A stretch of 64,000 bases of DNA, from the NCBI GenBank assembly GCA_027405735.1, contig JAPEHQ010000010.1, positions 310,001 through 374,000 on the forward strand. The letters are read 5' to 3'. The DNA is from Mucor racemosus (taxonomy: Eukaryota; Mucoromycota; Mucoromycetes; Mucorales; Mucoraceae). The notes beneath the pieces were generated by a model. That model was not told the DNA's origin and ran no database searches. It saw only the letters and a program-made list of their open reading frames with translations. The translations under genes and the position numbers were made by a program. The stretch's first letter is position 1, and each line of letters opens with the position of its first letter. Below, piece after piece: positions 47,880 to 59,943 of this stretch.

Positions 47880-48390
47880 TATGACCTTCTACAGTATCAA
47901 TGCATTTGACAATCTATTGGCTACGACATGTATTGAAGTGCAAAGTCTTGATATCGGATATAAGAAACATCAAGCGTACTAAGTTTAATCCAGTAATTAC
48001 CAAGAACGCTTGGACCTCAATTTTGACACCATACTATTTCATCCCAGCGGCTAATCAATCAAGTAGCTATCAAATCAACATCCAAGCACATTTAGCGCAG
48101 CATTAAAACAAGACAACTCACAAGCAGCTCTGCAAGAACGGTTAAATTATGATTGATCCATTTCAATCCATAGATTACTATCAAACAGATCTACTGCTGG
48201 TTCAATAGTGCTTTAAATTACATCTTAGGATTTCAATGTCAAATCAATATAAACGGCCATACTTTTATATCTAAATAAACGATATCTTGTTTTTATTATA
48301 CAGTGGAAGAACTGACTCATTACTCATTCTCTTTTAATTGTATTTTTTTTTAAGTATTATTTATCAACAAACCTGAAAATATACGACAAA
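47880..48390 (+). repeat. Dispersed repeat Rpt-2, copy 2
   Basis: Same unit as 43440-43965 (reverse) and 60135-60555. Homology runs from about ttatgaccttctacag to the words aaacctgaaaatatacgaca. Frames inside are not conserved between copies. Confidence 0.8.
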
Positions 48391-48489
48391 ATGCTTCAAG
48401 AGTTTTCTTCATACCAAATTATGCGATTTAGTAGCAATAATTGCACTTAACTATGCTTCTTTAACATATTGAGTTAATCAGAATCATTA

Positions 48490-48616
48490 ACTATAAAGAG
48501 AAAATCTCTTAATTCTCTTAATTGTGCCATATTAAGACGAAATTCAAAAAAATCAGTAATGAAAATTTTCTTATTTTCCTTAATGTGGCACAATTAAGAG
48601 ATTTTTTCTTCATAGT
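48490..48616. mobile_element. MITE-like hairpin element, 127 bp
   Basis: The left end ACTATAAAGAGAAAATCTC and the right end in reverse ACTATGAAGAAAAAATCTC are inverted repeats. They continue through CTCTTAATTGTGCCA (48515-48529; 48586-48600 in reverse) into ATTAAG. The left arm carries a small internal duplication (cttaatt). Too short to code; a miniature inverted-repeat element. Confidence 0.7.
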
Positions 48617-49041
48617 GATTAGTACTTTCATTCAAAAGTAAGCTTTGCTTTGTATATTTATATTCATCCATTCAATAAATGACATTACATTTATTATCCG
48701 TTATATCAATCAACCAACTTTATCTTGATTCGATAAATTTGGCAATTAAATGCCTAAACTACACTTAAGCCACCAGGTATCATCGCCACAAAAAAATTTC
48801 GTACAGGTCAACGAAGCATCACAATTTGGATTATTTTTTTGTGTTCATAGACCTGAGCTCTCTCTCTCTCTCACATTTATATATCCCTGCATGAACCATA
48901 TCTCTATCTATTCAAATTTAACTGAAACACATTGAACGCCAATGATTTGTCAGAATATATTTATGTTAAATAAAATTAGAAAATTTAATCAACTAAAGAT
49001 ATATCGTTTATTGGAATGAGATTAATAGGGTTTATGTACTA

Positions 49042-49313
49042 TGTAATGATCTATAATTTTGGACTAACAACAAAGGTGGATAATATGCTTATAGATATTA
49101 TTTTTGCTATTATAAATTTGTGATCACTGGATTGATGAAGGTTGGTGTTCTTATTTGTAAATTAGATATTTATTAGTGAATAAATATAAGTAAAGGGAGT
49201 GTAACAAGACAGATAAATCTACAAGGGATCATGTAATGATTTCCTTGTAGTATTTATATAAGGAATGAGGCAAGGTTTTGCATGAGTGAAACTGAAATGT
49301 TTGACTCATTACA
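49042..49313 (+). mobile_element. Solo LTR, family A, copy 2 (272 bp)
   Basis: TGTAATGATC...CTCATTACA with perfect 5-bp flanks tacta (49037-49041 and 49314-49318). Almost identical to 37828-38099. The target sequence around it (gtttattggaatgag...) resembles 13565, i.e. it landed in another repeat. Confidence 0.9.
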
Positions 49314-49318
49314 TACTA

Positions 49319-50955
49319 TTTGATTTGGGGAATTAATACTGTGATAAGGCAGTTTAGATGTTATTTAATAGTAATGTGTCATGTTGGTATATCATGTTGG
49401 AATATCGCACTGGATTATCGTGCTTTTGTACCATGCTTCTATAACATGATTTTAGGAGCATGATATAGTTAATATTCAATTAAGTAACTTCCAGTTCCGA
49501 ATCTGTTATTGTTTACTTTTTTGGATTTGAAATGATCCGGTTTAAGAATGATACATCAGCCAACATTGTACTTGATAAAACGCTTTATTTTATTGCGAGT
49601 CAACACAACTAATTTGATGCTAGTTTAGCATCAGCAGTTGAATCAGATAAATTTGAGATTAGAAGACGACTTCTTTTAATACCTTTTCACACCATGAGCT
49701 AATAACGGACCGTTATTATAGATATGCTAATAAAGGATATTGGGTTAACTCCAATGGACGAACGAGTCGATATAGGAACATAAACAAAATATTAAAATCA
49801 AATATAGCAATTGAATGAGCAAGAGATAATAAACTATGTAAATTAGCATAATTGAATTGTTTCAAGCGTTTTTAACTGAATATGCCTTTACTTTTGATCT
49901 GTAAAAATTGGGTGATTAGTAATCAATTGACAAGTATGTAATGATTATGATGTAACTTTGATATTTGGTAATGGTATGCAAGACAGCATCTTGTTTTCCT
50001 CTTCTTGGCTGCTGGCCACTAAACAGAAACAAATTTTTTTTAGAAACTAAATACATTAACAAGAGTTTATTCATTCATTCAAATCAAGTAAATAATAAAC
50101 ATACATATGTTAAAAAACTTTAATTTTGGGCAAAATTTATTCACCAATTGGGCAGTATTAAAACATTATTATTTGAAGCATTTTGAAGTAATTTAGGTCG
50201 ACTTGAAGGGGTAAATACTCAATGCCATAAGGGGTTGAGAGACATCAGTCAAGAAAGCTACACTCTATAAATTAGAAAAGTTACACTCCACAAGTTAGAA
50301 TGGATTTTTTTTCCTAAAAATCAGATTTCCAACATTTTTCCCATAAATTTTTTCATATGCTGAGATAAAAGTAGATTCTAATACAAGCTAATACTGCAAT
50401 AACTATGGTGCTATTCATATATTTTTAGCTATTTTTTTTGCGGAGATATAGCCGTTCAAAAAATTAAAGGAATATCAGAAAAACAAGCATACCTATTGAT
50501 TTTATTAAGTAGACATTACTTGCAATTATAATAAAAGTTTTTTGTCTATATTATAGGTATATTATTTGTTAGATACAAATTGATCCAAAGTAAAAGTTCA
50601 AAGGATTTACTCCATAAAACACACCAAAAACGTATAAATTATTAATATCATTTCCCAGTAAGTTGCCAAACAAAACGTCAGTTCCATAAACTAATTGCGA
50701 GCAGCAATATATATATATCCGTTTTTAGTTTTTTCAAAAAAATTAATTTTTCAAGGAGTAGTGACGATTTGAAGGTGTACTCTTGTTTTTTGACCCCAAC
50801 CCCCATCCAAAAATCGCTATTTTGAGCGATTTTCATAACAAAATAGTAAAAAACTCTTATTGAAATTAGTCCGATTGGATACAGATTTTTAAGGGCTACA
50901 AATAATAATTAATTGTCTACAGACTATCACTATAGCATCTGTCAAATAAATTCGG
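49319..50955. other. Gene-free repeat-rich DNA
   Basis: No gene. It contains short imperfect tandem-like words (catgttgg/catgctt near 49380-49460) and low-complexity A/T text. The segment 50750-50830 has the tttttgaccccaac style also seen near 21100. Confidence 0.4.
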
Positions 50956-50959
50956 AAAA

Positions 50960-51372
50960 ACTGATAATTTTTTCTTCCAACTTTGGTTTTTACAGCTTAA
51001 ATATGAAAAATTGAAACTTTGAGCCTTAATATCTCTGCAAAAAATTAAGATACCCAAAGACTTTTTTATAATAAAACTTATTTGTTTTAAAATTCTATTT
51101 AACATATTTGAGTTTGAAAAAATCTGGGCATCTTTTTTTTATTTCATTTTTTTGACATTTTCGTAATAGATTTCAAAATATTCGTTAAATTGTGCAGAAT
51201 TTTTTACATTTATATCATCAACCTCGTTGAGCTCTCTAGGTCACAATTTAAATTTCTTCAAAATATTGATTTTTCGTGGAGATGTCCTCAAAAATGCGTA
51301 CAAAAGAATATCCTCGATTTTGCTCGAAAAAAATAATGTGTATACCTTCATTCTAAATTCTGTGTTACGTTC
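50960..51372 (+). repeat. Dispersed repeat Rpt-1, truncated copy C
   Basis: Corresponds to the middle of Rpt-1 (from the atatctctgcaaaa box to the ttctaaattctg box), diverged. Ends abruptly at 51372 next to the 150-bp repeat at 51378. Confidence 0.7.
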
Positions 51373-51377
51373 ACAGG

Positions 51378-51535
51378 TTATTATTGCAGTGGAATTACAT
51401 ACTAAAAACGCTTGATAATAATAAAACAACCCAAATTTCAAATGTCGCTCATAATCTCATAAAATATGATACCACTTGAAATGTGAACAACAATAATAAA
51501 CAAACGCTTCAATTGAACACAATAACAAACGCATG
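51378..51535 (+). repeat. Short dispersed repeat (about 150 bp), copy 2
   Basis: Matches 38889-39040. It sits between two oppositely oriented Rpt-1 fragments. Confidence 0.7.
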
Positions 51536-51639
51536 CTAAAAATATGAAATACCTTTTTGAACCATACATGCCGTGTAGATAATAGCACCCTTAATCACGA
51601 TGCAATCAATTACGCAAATGACATATATATCAAAACAGG

Positions 51640-52150
51640 ATCCGAGAGAGCTTAACGAGGTTGATGACATGAATGCAAAAAAAATGTTGCTCAATTTAAC
51701 CAATATTTTGAAATTTGCTAGAAAAATGTCAAAAAAATGAAAAAAATAAAAGTGTCTAGAATTTTTTTATACTTAAATATGTTATAGAACACTTTAAAAC
51801 AAGTAAGTTTTATTATTAGAAATTATCAGTATAGCCTAATGTTTTGTAGAGATATGAATGCTCAAAGTTTTTGATTTCAGCAGTGAACTAGTGGTAAAAA
51901 TTTGAAACATTAGCACTGAAAAAGTTCTACCAACTGCAAAAAATAGGATATTTCCAGATACTTGTTTTTGGATTAAAATAGACCATCTCAGATACATTTG
52001 CGTATAATTTGTTCTTGGTGTTATTTAGTGAAAAAAAAAGTAGAGCAAGGAAAAAAAGCTGGCAGTGAATTTCAGCTATTTTCGAGCTTTTCGTAATAAA
52101 AGTTTTTTCAGGAACAGTTAACATAATGCAACTAATTCGTATATATTTTG
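51640..52150 (-). repeat. Dispersed repeat Rpt-1, truncated copy D (reverse)
   Basis: The minus strand matches the first half of Rpt-1 copies E/F closely, from the ggatccgagagagct box outward to tgttcctga near 52114. With copy C it forms a second, older inverted pair around 51372-51640. Confidence 0.75.
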
Positions 52151-52159
52151 GAGTGTCCA

Positions 52160-53495
52160 AGACATATTCCAAGAAGCGTTTATGAGGTTACTTTTAGAAA
52201 AGAGGACACGCTTCGATTTAGAAGAACGGTACCGTGAAAAATTCAAATTTTCCTAAGCGGGTAGACAGTTTATCAGAATTTATTTTAACATCTGGTGTGC
52301 ATAATATTTTTTGATATTAAATTATTCAAGCCTTTAAAATAGGCTAGTTTGGCATTAGTTAATATGATGAAAATACATCACATTCAGGTATGTTCTAATA
52401 TTCTTTGATTATGGTATTGATTTATATTACTATAAATATAAAGAGCTCTATCTCATGAATTGTAACATGAACAAAAAAAAAAAAATCGCAAAATAATCCA
52501 TCAAGATTAATATAAATTATACATACAACACAAATTCTACTTAAAAAAGAACTTAAATGGTAACATTCTTCTAAATATTATGCATTCAATACCTAATGTA
52601 TTTTAAAATAAGCAATCGTACCAGGAATTAAGTATATCAAATTAATTTAAAACTTTTCTTTAATTAAAAACATGTATATAATATAAATATATATATAATG
52701 CTACTAATCAGCACAATATTGTTATCAAGATGCATATTTGAGCCAATGCTCTTGCATGCATGGATACTATTAAAGCACAAAAACTTGATTCAAATAATTA
52801 AATGTATTGCTGGAATCACATTTAATCATAACCTATTTTTTATCGCGGCTTTTAACATAATACTTAAACTGAGTGGATTAAGGCTTTAATTTATGTGGTA
52901 GTAGTATATACCTATTGTATTAAATATGTAGCAGGTAGAATAAGCAATAATAAATTTGGTCAAGAAATAACTATACGAATTTTTCAAAATTGTTATGCTA
53001 CACCGTTTCCATATTATGATGTGGGCGGGTTGTCACTTTTGTTACAAATTCATTATGATAATTTTTATGTAACCATAAAGCTAAGTCAGATCAGAAAAAT
53101 ATTTGCTTGCAAGATGTAAATTACCCAAACAACAATAGTTTGATAGCCTGCTTGCCAAGATATTGTTATCCAAACTTGGCATATAATTTGAGTTTGAAAA
53201 ATTCATGGCCGAATATCCTCGAGAAACATAAAGTATACAATTGAAAGAGTGTATTAAGGGTGATTTGAGTTTTTATTAGTAAATAATCATGTACAAGATG
53301 TATATGAAAAGTCGTTAACCCTGTTTTTTCTAAAATTATACTTTATTAACAATAAAATGGCTTGATTTGGTAATAAAGCCTAAAATAGTAATACAGTATT
53401 AAGCTACTGTTCAGCTGGATCAAGGACAAGTTTTTCTAAAGAAATTAGCGGAAAGAAAGTAATGTATTATGCAATTCTTATGAATATAATGCAAA
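52160..53495. other. Gene-free A+T-rich DNA upstream of the RTA1 gene
   Basis: Open stretches near 52698-52889 and 52895-53119 look like hydrophobic A+T-rich chance frames; no motif, start context or splice chain supports them. They could be remains of a membrane protein gene, but I cannot show it. Confidence 0.4.
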
Positions 53496-53501
53496 TTCAC
53501 G

Positions 53502-53510
53502 TATATAAAG
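53502..53510 (+). promoter_or_regulatory. TATA box of the RTA1 gene
   Basis: TATATAAAG 51 bases upstream of the chosen start codon at 53561. Confidence 0.55.
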
Positions 53511-53560
53511 GACAAACTTTCATTGATGATTTTGTATTCATTAAATTACTATATCATAAA

Positions 53561-54448
53561 ATGTCTACTACACTTTCTGCCAGCGATACTGACGCTATGC
53601 GTTTCTTTCATTACATCCCTAACTTTCCACTTCCCATTGTTTCAATGGTAGTGTATGGCATACTCGCTATATACTTAGCAATTCGAACATATCGATCAAA
53701 AAGTCGTCGATTCTTATAAATCTTAGCGTTTACTGGGTTGATGGAAGTGGTTGGTTTTATTTTTCGAATCATTAGTTGCAAAAATACGACACTCGGCAGC
53801 TACGTGGGAATGGAATTATTCTTACTTTTGGCGCCCAATGCACTTGCTTTGGTCAACTATAAATCTACTGGTGAAGTTATTCATTTGTCAGGCGTCAAAT
53901 CCAAATACTTTTTTCTTCGTCCCAAGTTTGTCACCTGGTTTTTCTTTTCCAGTGATATATTTGCCTTCCTCTTGCAAGGTAGCGGTGGTGGATTGCAATC
54001 CATGAATGCAGACATGGCTCGTATCGGTAAGACTATTACATTGATTGGTCTTTCTGTTCAATTGTTCTTCTTTGCTTCATTTGCTGCTATTACTGTTCAT
54101 GTTCATCGTAGCCCAGAATATCAATATCAAGTACAAGGCCAAACTAATCCCAAAGGGAAACTGGCTAGATGCCTTTATATTACTCTTGTTTTGCTTTATA
54201 TTCGTTCTATTTACCGTGTTGCAGAATATGCCGGCGGTTTTGATGGTCCTATCGCTTCAGCTGAATGGGCTTTTTACGTATTCGATACTCTTGCCATTGC
54301 AATTGCTTTTGTTGTCTACTCTGTATTTTTTATTGGTGATTATCTTCCAAAGCGCAATGAGGAAGACATTACTTCACTCAAGACAGATTCCTTTGGTTCT
54401 ACTGTAGGTGTTGAGAAGACTTCTGTTGCTTCTGACAATATAGTTTAA
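53561..54448 (+). pseudogene. RTA1-family membrane protein with in-frame stop
   Basis: RTA1-family proteins are 7-TM fungal membrane proteins linked to lipid stress and drug tolerance. The reading frame starts MSTTLSASDTD (53561) and encodes TM1 PIVSMVVYGILAIYLAIRT. It meets TAA at 53717-53719 and continues in the same frame with ILAFTGLMEVVGFIFRI, ELFLLLAPNALALVNY, KFVTWFFFSSDIFAFLLQGS, GGGLQSM, ITLIGLSVQLFFFASFAAI, RSIYRVAEYAGG and EWAFYVFDTLAIAIAFVVY. The LAP, SSDI-x-x-FLLQGSGGG and R-x-x-YRxAEY blocks are typical. No intron of plausible length removes the stop, and a Tyr codon (TAT/TAC) would fit the position. Everything else is intact, so it is a young pseudogene, a readthrough gene, a sequence error, or a truncated protein starting at 53738. 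Confidence 0.8.
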
Positions 54449-54795
54449 ATATAATTTTCTTCAATAACACTTATATACCCCGTTTTGTAATATTTTTAAA
54501 TAAATGCCACTTGTTTTAATGAAAAAATCAATGGATACTATAATATTATTATGACCCTCGGGAAAATTTGATAGTGAAACCAAAAGGAAAAAATATCAGT
54601 ACAAAAACAATTTCCAACTATCCTTTTTCGTTAATAAATAGGATAGTAAAATAAGCTTCTTTGATACTTGAGAAATCCTTAAAACATTAGCATTTTGATG
54701 TACTGTCATGCTGACATTTGGGACATCATTCTCCAAAAAAAAAACCTAAACCGCCCCGATGAAAATTTTTTGCGCTTCTTTCATATTTATAAACA

Positions 54796-55512
54796 ATGCT
54801 CGACCTATTTGGAGAAATCTCTGAAGAAGAACGAAAAATTCTTGACGAAAGAAGACAGAAACTCAATACCAAAATGAAAGAGAAACTTTCCAGTCTGTCT
54901 AAAGATCCAAATCAACGCACAATGGCAGAAAACCGACTAGTATTTAGCAAAGCTCGAAGAGATAAACATGCAAAACCTGGGCTACATTTTCAATTACTCA
55001 CACAAAGCGAATGTCAACATGTGCTAGATACCTGTCGCCAGGAATCTGAATGGACCACTGATCGTCATTCGGCATTTGCGACAACCGATATTCCAATTCG
55101 CAACCACAATCAACTAGCTTTTTTGGAAGTATTAATCAAGGATCGCTTGTTTGATGAGCTTGCAGAACATTATGGGTTTAAAGCATCTCATTTAGAATTT
55201 AGAGACATTTTTCTAGTAAAATATTCGGCAGATGCACAAAAAGGCCTGAAGTTGCACACAGATGGATGCTTATTTTCACTTACTTTGCTCATTAGCAATG
55301 AGCATGATTTTGAAGGTGGTGGAACTTACTTTGCTAGCATTGACAAAGTGATTCATTTGAAACAGGGCGACGCCGCTTATCACGATGCTCAGGTTATGCA
55401 TAGTGGTGTTGATATTACCAAAGGAGAACGATATATCTTGGTGGGATTTGTAGATACAGTTGATACAATAACAAAAGATAATACAGCCAACAAGCAAATG
55501 TTAAGAAACTGA
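54796..55512 (+). CDS. 2-oxoglutarate/Fe(II) oxygenase, prolyl-4-hydroxylase type
   Basis: Single exon, 238 residues. The N-terminus is a charged coiled region (ISEEERKILDERRQKLNTKM). The double-stranded beta-helix domain carries LKLHTDGCLFSLTLLIS (His and Asp of the HxD iron motif), FEGGGTYFAS, GDAAYHDAQVMHSGVDIT (distal iron His) and GERYILVGFVD (Arg binding 2-oxoglutarate). There is no signal peptide, so it is probably cytosolic or nuclear. The substrate is unknown. It is convergent with the poly(A) polymerase gene, the two stop codons being only 22 bp apart, so their 3' UTRs must overlap. Confidence 0.88.
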   Translation: MLDLFGEISEEERKILDERRQKLNTKMKEKLSSLSKDPNQRTMAENRLVFSKARRDKHAKPGLHFQLLTQSECQHVLDTCRQESEWTTDRHSAFATTDIPIRNHNQLAFLEVLIKDRLFDELAEHYGFKASHLEFRDIFLVKYSADAQKGLKLHTDGCLFSLTLLISNEHDFEGGGTYFASIDKVIHLKQGDAAYHDAQVMHSGVDITKGERYILVGFVDTVDTITKDNTANKQMLRN

Positions 55513-55534
55513 TTTTTTTTATTAATACTATTAG

Positions 55535-57351
55535 TTACTTTTCATTGCCACAATGTACGATTTCTTTAACTTTCTTTCTTTTGAATGCTGTTACATGCCA
55601 GCGGACATCATCATCATATTTTGTACGTCTGCTTTGTAACAATTTCTCAAATGATTCAACATGCTCAGAAAGATTAAGAAATTGACCTACAGTAAGCTTT
55701 AGTTTCTTGTACTTGACAGGAAAAAATGGATACTTTACATGAACTTTCAGTCTGAATACCTATAAAGAAATAAATCAAATGAACCATACCAGGATTTAAT
55801 TGACCATTTGAATCCAATTGTTTAGCCTCTTCTACAGACATTCCCATTTCCAATGCTTTACGCTCTTCATTTGTACGATAATTTTGAAATAAAACTATTG
55901 GTTTTATGACAGGTTGGATACATTTCAAATCTGGGGATTTTTCAATCATTTGTACCAATTGAGGTATTACATTGGGCATTTTGCGTTGCCTACAATGATA
56001 TTTGTATCTGTTAAACATTGCATGAAGCCAACAAAGTAGATACTTACCAAGTTTCGAAACTTGACTGTGATGTAGAACTAGTAATGATGGTTATATAATC
56101 GTGGTATCTTTTAAAGTAATCGACAGGATTGAATAGTTTTCTAACGGTATCCTTGGGATCAGCAGGTCCATCCAATATAAGAGCAGCTATCAAAGCAAAA
56201 TGTCAGTACCTGTGTTGGTCGTTAGGGAGAATAAAGATATTTACCTCTTTCAAATTCTCTTGTCATAATTTTGAGTGTTGCTTTCGTAACGTTGGGTGCC
56301 GCACTACTAACAGGGTAACATGGTGTTACAATAGGCATAACTGCGTCTGTGAATTCTTGAAGATTTCTATACTCAACACGTTGATTGTTTTCACCAGGTA
56401 TATCGTTTGTGAGCAATACAGGTGTTGGCCAAGGCCAGTCTTTCCATTTGTTGAAAAATGAAAATAACAATTGTGTAATTGTAAGATTTGGCGCATTGCG
56501 AACATCCATGTATGTTTTTAGTAATAAAAGTGTCCAAGAACTTCCATTAAGGTATCCTATAGGCTTATTATAAATATGTCTTATGGTGGCCCAATGTTTG
56601 ATGCACTGAAGGCTTCGTTGGAAGATTGGAACATGTCCTTCTTTGATTTGTCTTTTGATAAATCTATTCACTCGAGGCCCATCCATGCTGGCCCTACAAG
56701 TTTCATGCATATTTTTTAAATATCGATCATCCAACAAATCAATGCTGTTATCACAATGGTTTTCTCGGAGTCGAACAAAGGATATGTCAATCTAATTTCA
56801 TAGAGTTTAAAACGACTGTGGATACCTTTAACAGAATATACTCACCGAAATATTATCAACAACACATTTGATGATGGGTACGTTAGCATTTCGAATTTCC
56901 TAAAAAGTCCAAAATTAGAAGCTGCTTATTTTTCGATAGATCTAAATGACTTACTTCAATGTCTCGAATAGTTGCTACTTGTTTAAGGGTATTTGGGAAA
57001 AATCTGAAAAAATCACGTCGTTTTACCATCTGAGGACAAATGAGTACTATGTCAATGTCAGCATTACGGATATATCCGCCCAAGCCATAAGAGCCAAAAG
57101 GTGATAGCAAGCATGATATTTCTCCTCTTCTGTAATTGTTCTCATCTGCTACAGCTCTTGTAAACATGGACAACGTTGAGTTGAGTAATAGTAGAACCTT
57201 TTCCCTATACAATTATCAGCATTGGTAAAATATTGGTTTTCCTATTTTATTAAAATAATAACCTCTTTAATCTTTCTTCATCGTTCTCAATAATCTTGAA
57301 ATCTTTCAAATAGTTCACCCAATATTCATCTAAATGCTTAGTATTGGTCAT
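55535..57351 (-). CDS. Divergent poly(A) polymerase of the canonical PAP1 type
   Basis: About seven exons. It starts MTNTKHLDEYW (57351). Blocks in order: SPFGSYGLGGYIRNADIDIV (nucleotidyltransferase GS and D-x-D), NANVPIIKCVVDNIS|IDISFVRL (third acidic residue), LDDRYLKNMHETCRASMDGPRVN, KHWATIRHIYNKPIGYLNGS, WKDWPWPTPVLL, MPIVTPCYPVSSAAPNVTKA and the C-terminal RNA-binding part with DVRWHVTAFKRKKVKEIVHC. This order (palm, central domain, PITPAYP-like box, RRM-like domain) is that of canonical nuclear PAP rather than Trf4/Cid1. Several consensus residues differ (e.g. IRNADIDIV for the usual PGSDIDTL), so it is probably a paralogue and not the housekeeping enzyme. It lacks the long C-terminal tail. 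The catalytic acids are kept. Confidence 0.82.
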
Positions 57352-57359
57352 GTATAATT

Positions 57360-58250
57360 GATAAATAATGAAAGCAAAAGAGTGCCTGAACAAAGAAAGC
57401 GCGAATATATGAATGTTGTATGCATCCCGTCAGTCATGTCCCCTTTCGTTTGAGCTGCAACAGTCACCGGTTTTATTGACGGATACATCCCTGATAGATG
57501 CCAAATGTGTGTTTCCCAAATTGATTACTTGATCAAAATCTCAAAAAGAACAAAAATGTTTTAGCATCTTCATTGAAAGGCTAATTATGCATGCCAAGAT
57601 GTCATAATTTGCTGTCTGGCACACATGATGCTTTCTTGAACGATACAAAGTAATTTCTAAATAACCATATTTGAGGAATTTCATCTGCAAATGAACAATC
57701 AAATTGATTAAAAAAAGGTTGCCTTTTCCACAGTAATAGTCTACTGGTATTCAGTCCCTGCTTTCCCATGAATGATAAAGCTCTTTCTTACAATTTGAAT
57801 TGAATATGCTCTAGCTTGGGAAAATTCAAATACAAATTTTTATTAAAGTGCATAAAGGATTTTTACTTTAAAGCCATTTACGTTTGCTAACTTTAAAAAT
57901 TTGTCCTTCGAAGCTGCTCATTCGGTAATCGTCAGTGTGAACCGCATTACATAATTTTTTGTTCTACATTTTAATAAAATACATTAATCAGCTCAATTCA
58001 TGACCATGTTGCTAGATCTACTTGCTAATGACAAGCTAATAAATTAAAATAATAAGTCGTATGCGGACAACATGAGATGGACAAGATATTATAACTACTA
58101 GAGTAGCCTTTGTTGCTACAACATTCTGAGCTTAACTTTGTCACTGAATCTTCAACGTTTCCAACTTTCAAAATTGGAACACGCCATCGTTTCCATAACT
58201 AATATAATACCAAAAACCTTTTAGGATATACCTTAGAAACTGCTAAATAT
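57360..58250. other. Gene-free stretch upstream of the poly(A) polymerase gene
   Basis: No coding frame with support. The first part is the presumed promoter; the rest is A+T-rich and ends at the inverted-repeat element. Confidence 0.45.
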
Positions 58251-58252
58251 AC

Positions 58253-59355
58253 ATAAAATTGTTCGCATTATACTAGCTGTTCCTAAATTTATTTTATATT
58301 TCATGACACTTAAAAACAGGGAAAATTCACTGATTTTCCTTAAAAACTGGGTCTGACTTTTCATCCCTGCTCTACTTTTTTTTTCATTAAATAACACCAA
58401 GAAAAAATTATATTCAAATGTACCTGAGATGGTCTACTTTAATCCAAAAACAAGTATCTGGAAATATCCTATTTTTTGCAGTTGGTATAACTTTTTCAGT
58501 GCTAATGTTTCAAATTTTTACCACTAGTTCACTGCTGAAATCAAAAACTTTGAGCATTCATATCTCTACAAAACATTAAGCTATACTGATAATTTTCAAT
58601 AATAAAACTTACTTGTTTTAAAGTGTTCTATAACATATATTAGTATAAAAAAATTCTGAACACTTTTATTTTTTTTTTTCATTTTTTTGACATTTTTCTA
58701 GCAAATTTCAAAATATTCCTTAAATTGAACAGCACTTTTTTTTTATTCATGTCGTCAACCTTGTTGAGCTCTCTCGGATCCAATTTAGTTTTTTTAAAAA
58801 TATTGATTTTTCGTGGAGATATTTTCAAAAATGTGTATAAAGAGATACCTTTGTTTCCAGCTTCAATTTTTCCCCTTGTATACCCTTATCCCAAATTCTG
58901 AATTTGAAAAAAAATTGACAAAAATCTTGATTTCTCTACGAAAAATGCAGCTATAAGGTTTAGCAATGGCTTAATCGATAGATAATTTTGCTGTACATTA
59001 TTTACATTACTTAAATTTTAAATATGCTTATAAAAAATGATGTACATCTTCAAAAAAACCTCCAAAATTTCAATTGCATTTTGCGCAAAATTTAATGTGA
59101 AACTTTTGCCTAAATTTTATTTAGATAGATGCAGAATTGAAAACTGTACTAAAACTATTTAATACGCTAATTTAACTTATTTTGCCGTTTATAAGCTTTT
59201 AAGCGATTTTGTTTTTTTGGATCATTTTCTGATCGATTCAACAAATCGATTTTAGAACTCAGTTATCATAGGTGTAAGGTATAATGTGAACTATTATTTT
59301 GATTATCTCGACGAAAAATCAATATTTTTCACCGAAACAAAAAATGTAAAGTAGC
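58253..59355 (+). repeat. Left arm: Rpt-1 copy E
   Basis: Best preserved Rpt-1 unit together with 61366-62473. It shows landmarks tgacttttcatccctgctc, aataacaccaagaaaaaatt, atatctctacaaaacatt, gagctctctcggatcc, ttgatttttcgtggaga and gtaaagtagc. Confidence 0.9.
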
Positions 59356-59943
59356 TTTCTGTTGGATCTACCTTTCTTGCGTCATCCACAGGCAATGGTT
59401 CTTATTTGTACTAAGTTTTGAATAAATATTGGGACGATTAATTTTTTAGTGAGACAATTTTGAGTTAAGTAGAGGCGAATTGTTTTCTCAGTTGAGACAA
59501 TTTAAGAAGATTGTGATACGCTTTACGAACAGGCACTAGACAAATCAATAAAATATTGAACTATTTTAAAGCTTCTTGAGATACCTGTGCTTAGACGGTT
59601 TTTTCTTTCAACATTTTTGCTACAAAAAATAGTAGTTCAACTAAAAAAAGCGAAGGGAATACAATTATAACTCTTTGATATTTATTAATATATGAAATAA
59701 AGCAAAGGTTTCTGGATTATCATAACCTTTGTGATTTAAAGTTACTAGATCTTAGATGTTGACTAAGGTCAACTTGATTACTAAACAAAGTTGGTATATG
59801 TAGTTTACTACAATTTTATTAAATAAACAATATTGACTTAACGAGCAATGTCATTTAAATGAATATACTACCTTCGATGAAAAAATGACAGAGAGAGAAA
59901 AAATAATGAGGATCTAGATTATAATCATGCGCAGCATACTGTA

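Noticed and set aside
52698..53119. Two hydrophobic A+T-rich frames
   Set aside because: Different frames, no plausible intron joins them, no recognisable membrane-protein family motif.
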